This document shows positions 44,054 through 56,130 of a DNA stretch of 64,000 nucleotides, piece by piece. The notes under the pieces were generated by a model. It was not told the DNA's origin, ran no database searches, and was given only the letters and a program-made list of their open reading frames with translations. Numbering within the stretch: position 1 is the first letter of the stretch; each line of letters opens with the position of its first letter. A program made the position numbers and the translations under genes. This DNA comes from Locusta migratoria (lineage: Eukaryota; Arthropoda; Insecta; Orthoptera; Acrididae), in NCBI GenBank assembly GCA_026315105.1, contig CM048748.1:23526078-23590077 (forward strand), in the 5' to 3' direction.

Positions 44054-44252
44054 AAAAATGTTAAAATGTGTGTACAGTTTATGGGACTTAACTACGGAGT
44101 CATCAGTCCCTAAACTTACAAACTATTTATGAACTACTTACGAACTAGGACGGCACAAATATCCATGCCCGAGGGGGGATTCGAACCCCCGACCGTAGTG
44201 GCCGTGCAGACCGTGACTGGAGCGCCTTAGTCCCCTCGGCCACCGCGGCCGG
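44054..44252 (-). mobile_element. main-family SINE inside the RTE LINE, full length
   Basis: Complete minus copy, very close to 5573-5774. Duplication CTAAAT[T]TACGA lies at 44043-44053 and 44253-44264, with one inserted T on the right. Removing it rejoins the LINE sequence. Confidence 0.93.
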
Positions 44253-44710
44253 CTAAATTTACGATTCCTCGATGTCTAAGAATGTGTCCTATCAAGCGAT
44301 CTCTTCTCTTAGTCAAGATATGCCAAAAATTCCTTTTCTCACCAATTCTGTTCAGTACCTCTTCATTATTTACGCGATCTTCTGTTGCACCGCATTTCAA
44401 AAGCCTCTATCCTCTTCATGTCCACACTGTTTATTGTCCATGTTTCGCTCCCATACAAGGCCACACTCCACACAAATGCCTTCAGAAAGGACTTGCTTAC
44501 GCTTAAATTAATATTCGATGTTAACAAATTTCTCTTTTTCAAAAACGCCTTTCTTCCTATTGCCATTCTGCATTTTATATCCTCTGTACTGTTATTTTAC
44601 TACCCAAATAACAAAACTCATCTACCACCTTCATTGTTTCGTTACCTAATCTAATTCCTGCACCATCGCCTAATTTTCTAAGACTGCATTCCAATATCTT
44701 TGCTTTGCTT

Positions 44711-45655
44711 TATCGATCTTTGGTATGCTAATGTTCATTAAACGACTCACAAGGAGACGTCACGACGTTCGTGTCACGGATTTTCTTCAAATTTTGTGTA
44801 CTTTTAGGAGTCCACTAGGACCACATCATGTTCATTTGAGAATGGGTACTGCTAGGCAGTTTCGTGAAAATCGCAAGAGAAATTTTAGGTCGTCCATGTT
44901 CCTGAGCGTCGCGCCTTCTAATAATAGTTTATGTATATTGGTTTCTTCTCCACGTCACAATCAGACGTACTGTTAATGAAATTCTATTCTATGAGTGTCT
45001 GTAATATTAACTCTATCCACACTAATAATAAAACGGCGAACATAGATCTGTCGCACATTTCACTCGTCAAAAATACTAAGCGAATTGTCATACGGTTTCC
45101 ACAGGAAACTTGAGCGAAGTTTCGATGAACATATAGGGTGAGGAAAGGTACCTACATTGAAGGCTGACACTACTGGTGATTCTGAACGAAAAACTTCTAA
45201 CAAACATATGCCCTTTTTAACAGTTTCCGGGTAAATTAATGGAAAGAACTAGGAACGGTAAAAGTATAGTGTCGTCTTTACTAACTGTGTCACAGTTCAC
45301 TCGCGCGTCGTGCAGTTTTCCACCTCTTCTCAGTCCGACTATGATTATCGTAATGCAGAAAACAATGGGCCGATTTTATAATGCATAAAAAATCACTTAA
45401 CTTTTAAAGACGACGGATCACTTCAGGTGGCTTAGGCTCTCACAATATGTTTCGATCTGAGACCATAGCCCGCTCTTAGTCTTGCGTTGTAAGAAAAAAA
45501 TGGAAATCAGTATTGTCCCCGTTTCTTTTGAGGAATGACTGCTGCGGTATTCGTCAAAACCGTCGAGTTTAGCGAAAAGCAGATTCAATAATTCCGATGC
45601 TCTCGTCAACAGGACTATTGTGAATGCTGCCTCGTAACGTTGTTGATCAGTCACT
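44711..45655. other. unassigned DNA
   Basis: No feature was recognised. Confidence 0.35.
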
Positions 45656-45659
45656 ATGG

Positions 45660-45795
45660 ACTGCGTGTTTCTTAACCGGAGATTCCGGCGCTACACGCCC
45701 TCACGTAGTTAAATAAAAAATATAAAACCCTTTTTGTTTAACCTATACCTAACTTAACTTTCATTTTAATCTCCGGTTAAGAAATACGCAGCATC
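45660..45795. mobile_element. small MITE-like element with 24-bp TIRs
   Basis: The left end CTGCGTGTTTCTTAACCGGA and the reverse complement of the right end (same with one change, CTGCGTATTTC...) frame a 135-bp AT-rich centre. The length and lack of coding sequence fit a MITE. No target duplication is certain, so the superfamily is unknown. Confidence 0.75.
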
Positions 45796-46007
45796 TGATT
45801 GGCTGACAGCTAGCGAGTTCTCATTGGCCGGAGCCAAAAGTTTTGGTCTGTCCGTAGTCAGTCGAATTTGAACATTATGTTTTCGTAAGCAACCAGACGT
45901 AAAATTGTGTCACGGGTCTATTTCGGTGACTCATCAATTTCAGAGCCGCCTCATCCCAGGACATCCACAATCTCAGTTTATCGTCAATCTCGGGTTCTAC
46001 AGCATCT

Positions 46008-46120
46008 GCCGCGTTGGAGTGGCCTACCGTTCTAAGGCGTTAGCTGTGGAGAAGGCGGTTGTTCGCCGTCGGGAGTTCAAGTCATCCCTCAGGCATTAGT
46101 GTTTGTGTTTCTTTCTTTTA
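46008..46120 (+). mobile_element. SINE head fragment
   Basis: The head ggagtggcctaccgttctaa, a gggagttcaagtcatccc B-box variant and cctcaggcattagtg, followed by a T-rich end. The body is missing. Confidence 0.7.
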
Positions 46121-47843
46121 CTCAAGATTCAATTCTCGCCGCGGAGGGAAATTAATTAGCTCCTCCACTACACTTTTCGGATTCACCCCTAGCATAATTT
46201 CCTGTGGAGTAAACCCGGTACTTTCGTTTAATAATCAATTCATGATCAGTTCAACATCGGCCACGTACTTGCCCCAGGCCTTATGGTTCTTGTGGCAATA
46301 AGTCCGGAAATATCTACCTAACTCCGGCATATAGCGCTCCGAAGGGTTGCTCAAAGGGTGGTATGCTGATATATGGATCACTTCCACACTTTCTTTCTCC
46401 TTATCTAAACCTCCATACAAAGGTAAGGTCACTAAACGCAATAGTGTAATCTGATTATCTATCACTTCACCTATTTCATCAAAATTCACTTCCAATTTAT
46501 TCTTTCCTACATCACAATACATAATCCTTTCACCACAATCAATTACTTCTTTGTAATTCATCATCCAATCAATCCCTGCTTTGGTCTCCATACTCAGTTC
46601 ATGAACCACCAAAAAATCATGCTCAAACATAATACCTTTAACTGGAAATTACAATAGCACTTTTGAATTAATCGGTTTACCTATCACTTTCACACTCATC
46701 ACAGGCATTTCCACTACTTCTGTTTGTTTCTTAATATACTCGTAAAAAGATGGAGACATAGCACTAACTTGACTCTCACTATCTACCAGTATTTGTGTAT
46801 TTATTTCATGTACTTCCACAAGGATCATAATCTGATCATATCCTTTAAAATCGTCCTCTTTATCTTCCCACAATAAATCTTGTTCCACATTTAAATCATT
46901 CCACAACAAACTATCTTTTTCAATCTTCTTATTTGGAGGCTGCTTTTGTCTCATTCTATCTATTTTCTCTGTCTGACACACACGCGCCTCACTTCCAGTT
47001 CATCAACTACTTCGTTAAGATTGCTGTCGCTATCACTTTCATCGAACCGGATCACGTCTGCTCTGACTTGGTATTCACTGTAATCGTCTGTTTTGCGTAC
47101 TAATCTCATTCGGTCACTGACATCGGCGAGGGCGCCTGGTGCATCTTTCCCGGCTGTCTGGCTAATTAGGAAGCTTTTGTTGTAATCAAGAATGGCATGA
47201 ACACAAACTTCGTTACCTGACACTACCTTTGCCCCTTTTCCTTTTACACTGTCATCAAATTCATTCACATTACTAAAATTCTTTCATTAGCTTCATGTAC
47301 TTCAACATCACTAAGTTTACGTTCATCAGTACGCTTCGACGTGAAAGAAATATTCCTACATTCTCTTTTACATGCTTCTAAATCATCACACATCCTGCCT
47401 GTTTGTGTCATCCAATCGCGCTCACTAACTACTTGCTCGTCCTCGTTAGACTTGACATTTGGACTTGCGCTACGCTTTCCCTCTCCTGCGCACGCTTTGT
47501 GCCGTCCTAGTTCGTAAGTAGTTCATAAGTAGTTCGTAAGTTTAGGGTCTGATGACCCCATAGTTAAGTCCCATAGACTATACAAACATTTGAACATTTT
47601 TTAGCGCAAGCTCCTCCGGCGTATCAATAACACTCCTGATTTCGTTTGCTACTACACTCGAATTACTGTGACCACCAAGTGCATCGCTTCTCTATCGATC
47701 TTTGTACTCATTTCCTATCACATGACCTTGTTCACAACGGTAATTTTCATTCAGGAGGTAGCTGGACTCAAGGTTATTGTTCTCACAGTAACCGTTATCA
47801 ACCGTTGACGCTACTCGTTTTTTGAACACCCATCTTCGCATTC
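46121..47843 (-). pseudogene. Ty3/Gypsy pol remnant, internally deleted
   Basis: Minus-strand frames give, in order, a gag/pol linker (47268-46960), a retropepsin-like block (46981-46649) with VHEINTQILVDSESQVSAMS, where the catalytic D-T/S-G has become DSE, a post-protease linker (GIDWMMNYKEVIDCGE), then directly an integrase C-terminal block (ISAYHPLSNPSERYMPELGR ... FRTYCH). RT and RNase H are absent, so a large internal deletion joined protease to integrase. A SINE fragment sits at 47501-47600. It belongs to a different Gypsy lineage from the Mag-type element. Confidence 0.82.
47501..47600 (+). mobile_element. main-family SINE, 5'-truncated
   Basis: Only the 3' half is present: tgccgtcctagttcgtaagt through gggtctgatgaccccatagt to a ttgaacattttttt end. 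It is inserted in the Gypsy remnant. Confidence 0.88.
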
Positions 47844-47844
47844 G

Positions 47845-48155
47845 GTCCGCCTCCGTAGCTCAGTGCAAGGGTCGCTGACTACCGAGCAGGGAGCCCGGAT
47901 TCGATTTCCGGCAGGAGACTGGGTGTTGTGTGTTGTCCTAATCATCATCATCATCTCATAATCATTGGCACGTAAGTCGCCCACGCGGTGTCAACTAAAA
48001 AGACTTACACTAAGGCGGCCGAACAATCCCGCAAGGGATCTCTCGGCCAAGAAAGCCATACGCTCGTTTCATGAGAGAGGGAGTAGTTTGTAAGTTTAGG
48101 GACTGATAACCCCGTAGTTAAGTCCCATAAGCTATACAAACATTTGAACATTTTA
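47845..48155 (+). mobile_element. chimeric SINE: fourth-family head, main-family tail
   Basis: The head cctccgtagctcagtgcaag, B box ccggattcgatttccgg, a (ATC)n stretch, then the ggcacgtaagtcgcccacgc and ctaaaaagacttacactaag body run to about 48067. From about 48072 the sequence is the 3' tail of the main SINE family (gtagtttgtaagtttaggga to ttgaacatttt). Confidence 0.8.
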
Positions 48156-48769
48156 AATCGTTTAAAACTGCAGTGACACTATTACAGTTGGCGTAATACA
48201 GGGGTAGCGTTCTGGGCTCCTAAATTGTGAGTTTTGCGGTTGCTGGTACGATTTCCGTTCCATCTCATATTTTTAGTTCCTGTAACTACAACCCTTTCAC
48301 CTGTTATTTGTGCAAAGTTTTATATATTATCTATACAGAGCACCGCAAATTATTTTTAAGTGCTTCCCAATATAGTTTATTTTTAATTGCAAACACAGAC
48401 ATCCCACTGTACCAAACACATTAAATTCCTACTGAAACATTACTCAGAACCGTAATTTTACACGCATCTCCATTGACATGCTAGTGTTTCTCTCTTGCGA
48501 AGTAAGTTCGTTGTTACTGTTAACGAGGGGACATGAAACACGCACAACTAGGAACAACAAGGCAAGGTGTCAAGAGACTCTCAGGTACAAAACAACAAAA
48601 TTACATATAAAACGTTCAGTAGTAAATTGGCGGCAAGCAAAAATTACCAAAGAGCGGTAGCAAATGCAACACAGGTATTTATCAAACTGCAAATACCTCA
48701 CCATAAAACTTGATTGATTGCTGATAGAGTCATGAATAATAATTATTATAACTGTTATTAAACAGTTGC
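48156..48769. other. unassigned DNA
   Basis: No feature was recognised. Confidence 0.35.
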
Positions 48770-48779
48770 GCCGGCCGCG

Positions 48780-48969
48780 GTGGCCGAGGGGACTAAGGCG
48801 CTCCAGTCACGGTCTCCACGGCCACTACGGTCGGGGGTTCGAATCCCCCCTCGGGCATGGATATTTGTGCCGTCTTAGTTCGTAAGTAGTTCATAAGTAG
48901 TTTGTAAGTTTAGGGACTGATGACCCCGTAGTTAAGTCCCATCGACTGTACAAACATTTGAACATTTTG
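48780..48969 (+). mobile_element. main-family SINE, full length
   Basis: A complete copy with perfect A and B boxes. It is bracketed by an exact 10-bp duplication AAACAGTTGC at 48770-48779 and 48970-48979. It ends ttgaacattttg. Confidence 0.97.
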
Positions 48970-48979
48970 AAACAGTTGC

Positions 48980-50023
48980 AAAGGTCTAAGTATTTCACTC
49001 TGTGGTTGAGCACACATTACGTAAGCAAAGTTCATTAAAACTCGAACCACAGTTTTGATTTAATATTACTAATATTGTACCTTTTATTATGATAGTCTGA
49101 TTTCTCTAATGAAATTTTAACTGAACTTCCGTTATGCAACAAAGAAAGCCTACAATTACTCAGTTGTTAATTTTTGCAAAACTCTTGACTATTACAACTT
49201 GTTGGGTAAACGCTGTGCCCGTATTATTTGAAAACTGTCCGATCACAGTAACTTTTGTGCTAAATCCATGTATTTCTCCATAGGACCCACGTACTGTAGC
49301 CAGACCTACCTACACAGACCGGCCGCTTCGAGCAACACTCTACAACTAACTTTTTCACCGCGCGCCATTGCGCTGCCAGCGACCTCCCTACTCTAAAGAT
49401 GACTCTATATAATATCAACGACCCTGACTAGCCCTAGATTCATCGTACCATATTTGATTTTGCATTCTTATTAAATACATAAATCATGACATCACCTCAT
49501 TCCACATCACAATTACCAATACAAATAAACACATAAGTGAATTCGTTGAAATACTGGATATTCCATAATGTCTTCGCATCCGGATATGCCGTTGACATTA
49601 GTGTCGTATAATTTCTGTATCGTAAGTGTGTTCATAGTTGATCATGTCACTGTGCACCACATTGTTTTCACCTCCTGCATTAGATTATGCTAAGTGCATT
49701 TGACTTCATCTTGCTTTAATGGAATGGTGGATCGCTTGTTCTTTAGTATCTGCAATGTGTAAGTTGGATTTCTCCTTTGAGGTGAATAATTTTAACAGGC
49801 ACTAATATATCTACTTCATTCACCTCTGATAACAGCAAGTGAAGAATGTCAAGTTGCACCACAGTTCAAAATTCGTATTAACAGTACAATGATCGTGCAG
49901 GATCTTACAGGAAACCCGTGCGTCAGCGGAACTAAACTTTCTACTGTTAATTTTCATAAAATAAATTTTCAGTTGCTACTCTTGTAATACGTGTTTTTCC
50001 CTCGTTCTGTTTACTTGTTCACG
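48980..50023. other. unassigned AT-rich DNA
   Basis: No feature was recognised. Confidence 0.4.
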
Positions 50024-50189
50024 GCAACATCTGAGGTTAATTAAACCTAATGGTGCAATGTTAACCCTCTATCTCACAGATACAACGTGACTACAAATGT
50101 TCCATTGCAACATCTGAGGTTAATTAAAGCTAACGGCGCTATGTTGACCCTCTATCTCACATTTATAACGTGACCCCGAATGTTCCATT
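50024..50189 (+). repeat. two-copy 83-bp tandem duplication
   Basis: Unit 50024-50106 is repeated at 50107-50189. Both begin gcaacatctgaggttaatta and end aatgttccatt, with roughly a dozen differences. Confidence 0.9.
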
Positions 50190-50617
50190 GCAGTGTTAAA
50201 CAGAGCCGATTTATCACGGCAGTCAGAAAAAGTCGCCAGAAAGCTCTCCTTACAATACAAAATTTTATTTTATTTTTTAAACGAATGGTCGTTTAAGGTC
50301 ACATGACTCTTATTACATTTGACCTTGAGACGTTGTAACTTGTGGTTCTCGTTTAAGATCCTAATTCTTGCGGTGTTATACCCTGGAGGGAATATACAGC
50401 TGGATTATTTCGTTGCTCTTTAGGAGACTACCGACTCCTCTAGGTCTCCATGGAAGGCACATATATGGTTTAGAATCCAAATCTAGCACAAAATATTCAT
50501 AATTTCAAGTCCTAGATTCAGCACACTGTACTGCTAGTAAAAAACCATTTTTAATATCTTTTCATGCATTATCAGTAACAACGATAGCTGCCGTTGTTAC
50601 GTCACACACATATTCAC
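50190..50617. other. unassigned DNA
   Basis: No feature was recognised. Confidence 0.35.
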
Positions 50618-50800
50618 GCGGGAGTGGCCGTGCATTCTCAGGAGTGCGCGTTCCCTGTCGGAGGTTCGTTTTATTTCTCAGGCGTGGGTGTGTTTGGGGT
50701 CCCTCGCATAACTGAAGTAGTTTGTTTATCTAGCGACTGATGACCACTGCAATTTCGTCTCATAGCCTTACAAACATTTGAACATTTTGAAACACGCATG
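50618..50800 (+). mobile_element. SINE, diverged
   Basis: An eroded head (gggagtggccgtgcattctc) and B box (cggaggttcgttttat), a better-kept 3' part (gactgatgaccactgcaatt), and a ttacaaacatttgaacattt tail. Confidence 0.75.
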
Positions 50801-51031
50801 GATCATCATTCCTGTTTCGTTAACATTCGAGATTTAATGCCCACGCGTACATAGAAAGACGTCGCTAACTTTCGGGATTCCATTCCAAGTCAGGCATAAT
50901 GTACATTACTTATATCTTTATTACAGATTCAAACATCTTGTTGCTGATGAAAAAATTCGGATATTAACATCTGACTAAACTTATTTATCATTAATTTAGA
51001 TAATGAGTATGTAACTCCGAATCAAATTTGG

Positions 51032-51287
51032 GGAATTTTTGCAGCAATCAGCCGTAAAAATATTTATTTATTTGCAGATCTAGATTTCGACCACTGTGTG
51101 GTCATTATCAGTGCTTAAAAACAAGATACTTAAAACATGTCGACCTGCATGTTGGAGGTCGCGTTCGTACTCGAGATGTTTTAAGTATTTTAGTTGTTTT
51201 TAAGCACTGATAATGCCCACACAGTGTTCGAAATCTAGATCTGAAAATAAATAAATGTTTTTACGACTGATTGCTGAAAAAATTTCC
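51032..51287. mobile_element. foldback element with about 110-bp arms
   Basis: The left arm starts ggaatttttgcagcaatcag. The right arm is its near-perfect reverse complement and ends ctgattgctgaaaaaatttc. Shared inner blocks include atttatttattt, cagatctagatttcga and cattatcagtgcttaaaaac. A short unpaired centre (about 51150-51178) contains gtcgacctgcatgttggagg. No coding sequence was seen. Confidence 0.88.
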
Positions 51288-51346
51288 ACAAGTGAAAAAT
51301 ACAGTCGTGGAGCACAAATTCCACCACGGAATCAAGCCCGAATCGA

Positions 51347-51412
51347 ATGTTTGTAAATCTATGGGAACAAACTATTCTGCTTATCAGTCCCAAGGCTTAC
51401 ACACTAACTTTC
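51347..51412 (-). mobile_element. SINE tail fragment
   Basis: gaatgtttgtaaatctatgg with cttatcagtcccaaggctta is the reversed 3' end of the SINE body. Confidence 0.6.
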
Positions 51413-52021
51413 AGAACAAGATAGCTCAAAGATGTATACAAATGTTTGTTTAGGTATGAGTAGAGAGAAATTATTGGTGAAACGCAATTAATATTGAAGT
51501 TTACGTACAACGTTTACTGTTGTTAGTTGAGTTTTTATTCTCTGGCTAGTTCAATAATTGGATAATACAAAACATCTCGTCACCGGAACGACGTTTCCCA
51601 GTTGTAGGAAAACGATTTAGAGAACAAAAGTACTTCGAATTTCTATAGATCTTTAGAAAATCAGGAATTTTCGTAAAACCATTTAGTCATAACAATATTA
51701 AATATTGTTTAAGGAGTACTGGGTATGTTTTTTGACGGAGTTTGTTATCAGAGTGAAGTTAGTGTGATTACACTTTTATGTCAGCTATTGTAATATAGGG
51801 GTGATAATAAATGTTAAGAGCTTTATAGCGTGTATCCTTTTTATTTGCAAAATTGTGGTGTTTATTTTCATGTGGATTGATTGCCACAAAAAAAAACTAT
51901 TTTCTCCAGCGGATCCATTTTGAATAGTCCAATGAATATACCGCGAAGCGATTAAATTACCCGCAAGACAGGTACAACGCAATTCAGGTCGTTCAAATAT
52001 TTTTGTGCGTAATCGAACCTA
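51413..52021. other. unassigned AT-rich DNA
   Basis: No feature was recognised. Confidence 0.35.
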
Positions 52022-52365
52022 TGTGTGGAGTACAGCTTTTTATGGAAGTGAAACATAAACAGCGTGAAAAACGAGCAGAAGAAAATTGAAGCACTGCAGA
52101 TGTGGTGCTACAGAAGAATATTGGAAAGCTGATGTACTGATAACGAATGAGGTTTCTCGTAGACTCTGCGAAGGAAAGACCATACGGAAATCACTGACAA
52201 GGATGGGCAGGTTGAGAGGAAATGTCTTAATACACCAGGGATTATCCTCCATTATGATACTAGATGAAACTGTAGATGGTAAAAACTCTAGGGACGAACA
52301 AACGATGAAATACATCCAGCAAACAGTGAGGAATGTAAGTTGGAAGTACTTCTCTCAAAACGTGC
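52022..52365 (+). mobile_element. RTE-clade LINE, C-terminal fragment, another subfamily
   Basis: Across two frames the plus strand reads an STAFYGSET-like block, a KIEALQMWCYRRI block, and NEVSRRLCEGKTIRKSLTRM with VDGKNSRDEQTMKYIQQTV. These correspond to the thumb and C-terminal region of the RTE protein but are clearly diverged from the other copies here. It is frameshifted near 52090. Confidence 0.75.
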
Positions 52366-52505
52366 TAGGTAGCGCAGTGGTAACATACTGGACTGGCATT
52401 CAGGAAGACAGAGGTTTAAAAATACCTGCAGCCATCCAGATTTAGGTTTTCCGTGATTCCCCTAAATCACTTTAGGCAAATCCCGGAAAGGTTCCTTTGG
52501 AAGGA
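52366..52505 (+). mobile_element. tRNA-derived SINE, fifth family
   Basis: The head gtagcgcagtggtaacatac is followed by an eroded B box (agaggtttaaaaat) and the well-known insect SINE body gatttaggttttccgtgatt, cctaaatcactttaggcaaa and ggttcctttggaagg. Confidence 0.8.
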
Positions 52506-54760
52506 TCATTTCTACCTATGTAGGTGGAAGTCAACAATATATTTTCGCATTCGGAGGAGAATGTTGGCGATTGGAGTTTCGTAAGTAGACCACGCCGCAG
52601 CGGAAAGCGCCGATGTTCTAATGATTCCCATCCCAGATCCTGTATCATTTCCGTGACGCTGTCTCCCCTGTATCGTGACAATACAAAACGAGCTGCCCTT
52701 CTTTGAACACTTTCGATGTCCTCCGTCAAACCCACCTGATAAGGATCCCACACTGGGCAGCAATACTCCATAAAAGGACGGACAAGCGTAGTGTATGCAG
52801 TCTCTTTAGTAGTTCTGTTGCATGTTTTAAGGGTCCTGCCAATAAAACTCAGTCTCTGGTTCCCACGACATTACCTAAGTGTTCTTTCCAATTTAAGTCA
52901 GAAGTAATAGTAATTCCTAGATATTGTGTGGAGTTTACGGCCTTCACGTTTGATTGATTTATCTTGTACACAAAGTTTAATGGATTTCTTTTCGTATTCA
53001 TGTGGACGATTTAGCACTTCTCATTATTGATAGTCAATTGCCAATTTTTACACCATAGTGATATTTTATTTAGATCGTTCTGCAGTTGGTTTTGATCTTC
53101 CGATGATTTTACTAGATGGTAAATGACGGCGTCATCTGCAAACAACCTAATAGAGCTACTTAGATTTTCTCTCAAATCATTTATGTAAATAAGGTACAAC
53201 AGAGGACCAATGACACTACCATGTGGAACGCTCGATATCACCTCTTTTTTTGTCGATGCCTTACCATTGATTACTATACACTGTGTCCTCTCTGTCAGGA
53301 AATCCCCTATCCAGTTGCAAATTTGGGGCGATATACCATAACCACGCAATTTGATCAAAAGCCATTTGTGAAGTACGGTATCAAAAGCCTTATGGAAATC
53401 AAGAAATACGGGATCAATTTGAGAATCCTTGTCGATAGCACTCATCACTCATTGACCTTGGGTCAATAGATCGTTCTGTTCGAGATAATTCATAATATTT
53501 GAATACAGGATATGTTCTAAAATCCTGCTGCAAATTGACGTCAATGAAATAGGCCTGTAGCTTAGTGGGTTACTCCTACTGCCTTTCTTAAATATAGGTG
53601 TGACCTGTGCAACTTTCCAAACTTTTGGTACAGATCCTTCTTTGAGAGAGCGGTTTATATGGCTGTTAAGTAAGGAGCTATCGCTTCAGCATAATCAGAT
53701 GAAATCTAATGGGTAGACAGTCCGGACCAGAAGACTTGTTCTTGTTAAGTGATTTAAGTTACTTTACTCTACTTCAACGTTACTCATTCTGGCCTCTGTT
53801 TGTTATTCGAAATCTGGAATATTGGTTTCGTCTTCTTTCGTGAATGAATTTCTAACACTATGTTTAGTAACCCTGCTTTAGTAGCGGTATCATCTGCAGG
53901 ATCGCCATTACTACACGTAGTAAGGGTATTGTTTGTGTTTTGCCCCTAGTATTTGTAACATATGACCAAAATCTTTTAGGGTTTTCAGTTAAATTTCGAG
54001 GAAGAGTTTCGTTGTGATAAGTATTGTAGGTATTTCGCATTGAAATCCTCGTTAAACTTCTAGCTTCAGTGTAGGATCGCCGATCCTGGTGATTTTCTGT
54101 TTGTTTAAATTTAGCATGCCTTTTCCGTTGCTTTTACAGCAGTGTCCTTACTTGTTTGGTGCACCAAGGGGGATTACCTCCTTCTTTTATTAATGTATTT
54201 GGTATAAAAATGTCAATTGCATTGCTATCTACTTTCCTGAACAAATATACTTTTCATTTATTTTTGGAAACTTTGGGACTTTCGATATTCAATCTCGCTA
54301 CGAAAGCTCTGTGTTCGCTAATACCTGCGTCCGTTTTGATGCTCGTTATGAGCTCAGGATTATTTGTTGCTAAGAGATGAAACGTGTTTTGACATCCATT
54401 TACAATTCTGGTTGGCTCATGAACTAATTGTTCGAAGTAATTCTAAGAGACTGCATTGAGTACAATTTCACACGATGATTTGAAAATAAAAATTCGTCAA
54501 CAGATTGAGGGTAAATTAAAATCACCGCCTACTATTATTGTGTGAGTCGGATATGTGTTTGCTGTCGACGGGGGAAGGTGTGTTAAACCATTAGCATCCA
54601 TTCTGCTACTCTGAAAGGAAGAGGTTGGCATAGAGGAGAAATTCGTGTGTATCTGCGTCAACCCAGTCATCATGCAACTGGTGATTAAAAAATACAAAGT
54701 AGCTTGAGTTGCAATCACCAGTAGAGAGCTTTTGATATCATAGTTTGGCAGAGAGTCAGG
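52506..54760 (-). mobile_element. CR1/Jockey-group LINE, longest copy
   Basis: Reading down the minus strand, an AP-endonuclease tail with VGGDFNLPS lies at 54718-54497. A long RT region with many stops follows. An open 145-codon stretch at 53448-53011 has FLDFHKAFDTVLHKW, GSVIGPLLYLIYINDL and the catalytic FADDAV. The EYCCPVWDPYQVGLTEDIE block (52771-52472) comes last. The 3' UTR and tail are missing at 52506. The copy is dead but keeps both EN and RT, so it defines the domain order of the family. Confidence 0.9.
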
Positions 54761-55796
54761 TCGATACTTCAGCCAAGAGTTGTTGATTCAGAAAGTGTTG
54801 TTGTAGAGTGCGTTTGTCGTTACTGGCGGCTCTGATGCTCGATGTAGTTACGGTTTGCGGTATGTAAGCTAAACCTCTATTATAACGAAGTTAGATTATG
54901 TTTTGGACCTTGCCGGATGACCGCTACCGAACCACTAATCTGATTTTCCACGCGGATGCATTTTGAAGCAGCAGGTGCTACAAGGTACAGACCAATGAAC
55001 TGAAAATTACCCATGCTTTTGATAAATGTGTGCAGTTTGTTTTCATAAAACAGGCAATACAGCAAATTACAGTCTAATGAGAAATTGTTGAACTGTAATA
55101 TTTGAACAATTTTTCAGGTGCGTTTCAGAGTGCCACTTTCAGTTACACAGCCAATAATTTCAATCATCCGAAAAGCAGTAATAATCGAAAACCGTTGAGA
55201 GTATTATTAGGAAATGGCATTGGTTCGTGAACTGTTTTATAGCGTTTTACGAGTATACGGGCAATTCATAAACTACGATATATATACGATAAGAGCTATC
55301 CAAGCGTTATAGAAAACAAGAAAGATACATAGACACAATAAAATTTTCAAACATATGAGTCACAACAGCAACATACCAGTCTCAATGTATTTGAATAAAA
55401 GCAATGAAATAATTGAAAATATACCGACTAAAATATTATATGTTTTCTTATAAGCATTGTGACTGAATCAATGGAATTTATTGTAGTAAGGTACGTTGCT
55501 GTATAGTTTACGCGAAGTAAACGTTAATAATTGATTCAAAACAAACTAACAGTCCAGATATGAGAGATCTTGCTCACCTAAGGAAGGTTTTCGTAAGCAT
55601 TATGTTCTGACTACATGTATGGTAGGTTCAGTATGCAGTATATATACAATGTGTTCTCTTGCTTCTCATCAAGATCGCACGCAGCTCATATTTGTCTTCT
55701 TTATGTTTGCTGAGTATACATTGTGTGAGCTGCCTTTCCAAGGACACACTCAGATTAAGTTCATGTTATCGTTACCGTAGTCCCAATAAATTTACG
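54761..55796. other. unassigned AT-rich DNA
   Basis: No feature was recognised. Confidence 0.4.
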
Positions 55797-56130
55797 AGGT
55801 AAGTCCACAAAGTACCGTTTGGTTATATAAAACAAACGAGTACCGATAAAGAAAAACAAATTATTGTACAAAAATCTACAACTGTTAAACATCTACATAG
55901 CTTCAGAAATTTTGTAGGCCCTTGTCACGGTATGGCACAAGTTTTTGTATGCCTTCTTCACAGAAGGTTTCCGCCTGTGTGTTCAACAATGTGGTAACAT
56001 GTTCTTTCAGCTCGTCATGATCGTTGAAGTGTTGGTCACCAACGACAGAGTTTAAGTGTAAGAAGAGATGATTGGGTAGCAAACAACCTAAGAAGACAAC
56101 TACCCAATCATGACACATATAACCTGATTC
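55797..56130 (-). pseudogene. mariner transposase C-terminal remnant
   Basis: A minus-strand frame (56118-55903) contains LPNHLFLHLNSVVGDQHFND and a TQAETFCEEGIQKLVPYRDK block, the C-terminal signature of mariner (SETMAR-type) transposases. The DD34D catalytic core upstream is missing. A downstream stretch to about 55797 looks like the 3' UTR. The residual frame is 71 codons. Confidence 0.8.

Larger units (their letters stand above)
43676..44710 (-). mobile_element. RTE-clade LINE, 5'-truncated, carrying two SINEs
   Basis: The 3' end at 43676 has tgttgttgttatggttttca, then the gtttgatgcagctctccacc 3'-UTR block shared with 29840. Coding remnants (AIGRKAFLKKRNLLTSNINL, WSVALYGSETWT, AFEMRCNRR) lie at 44566-44366. 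SINEs at 43787-43978 and 44054-44252 interrupt it. Confidence 0.88.
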
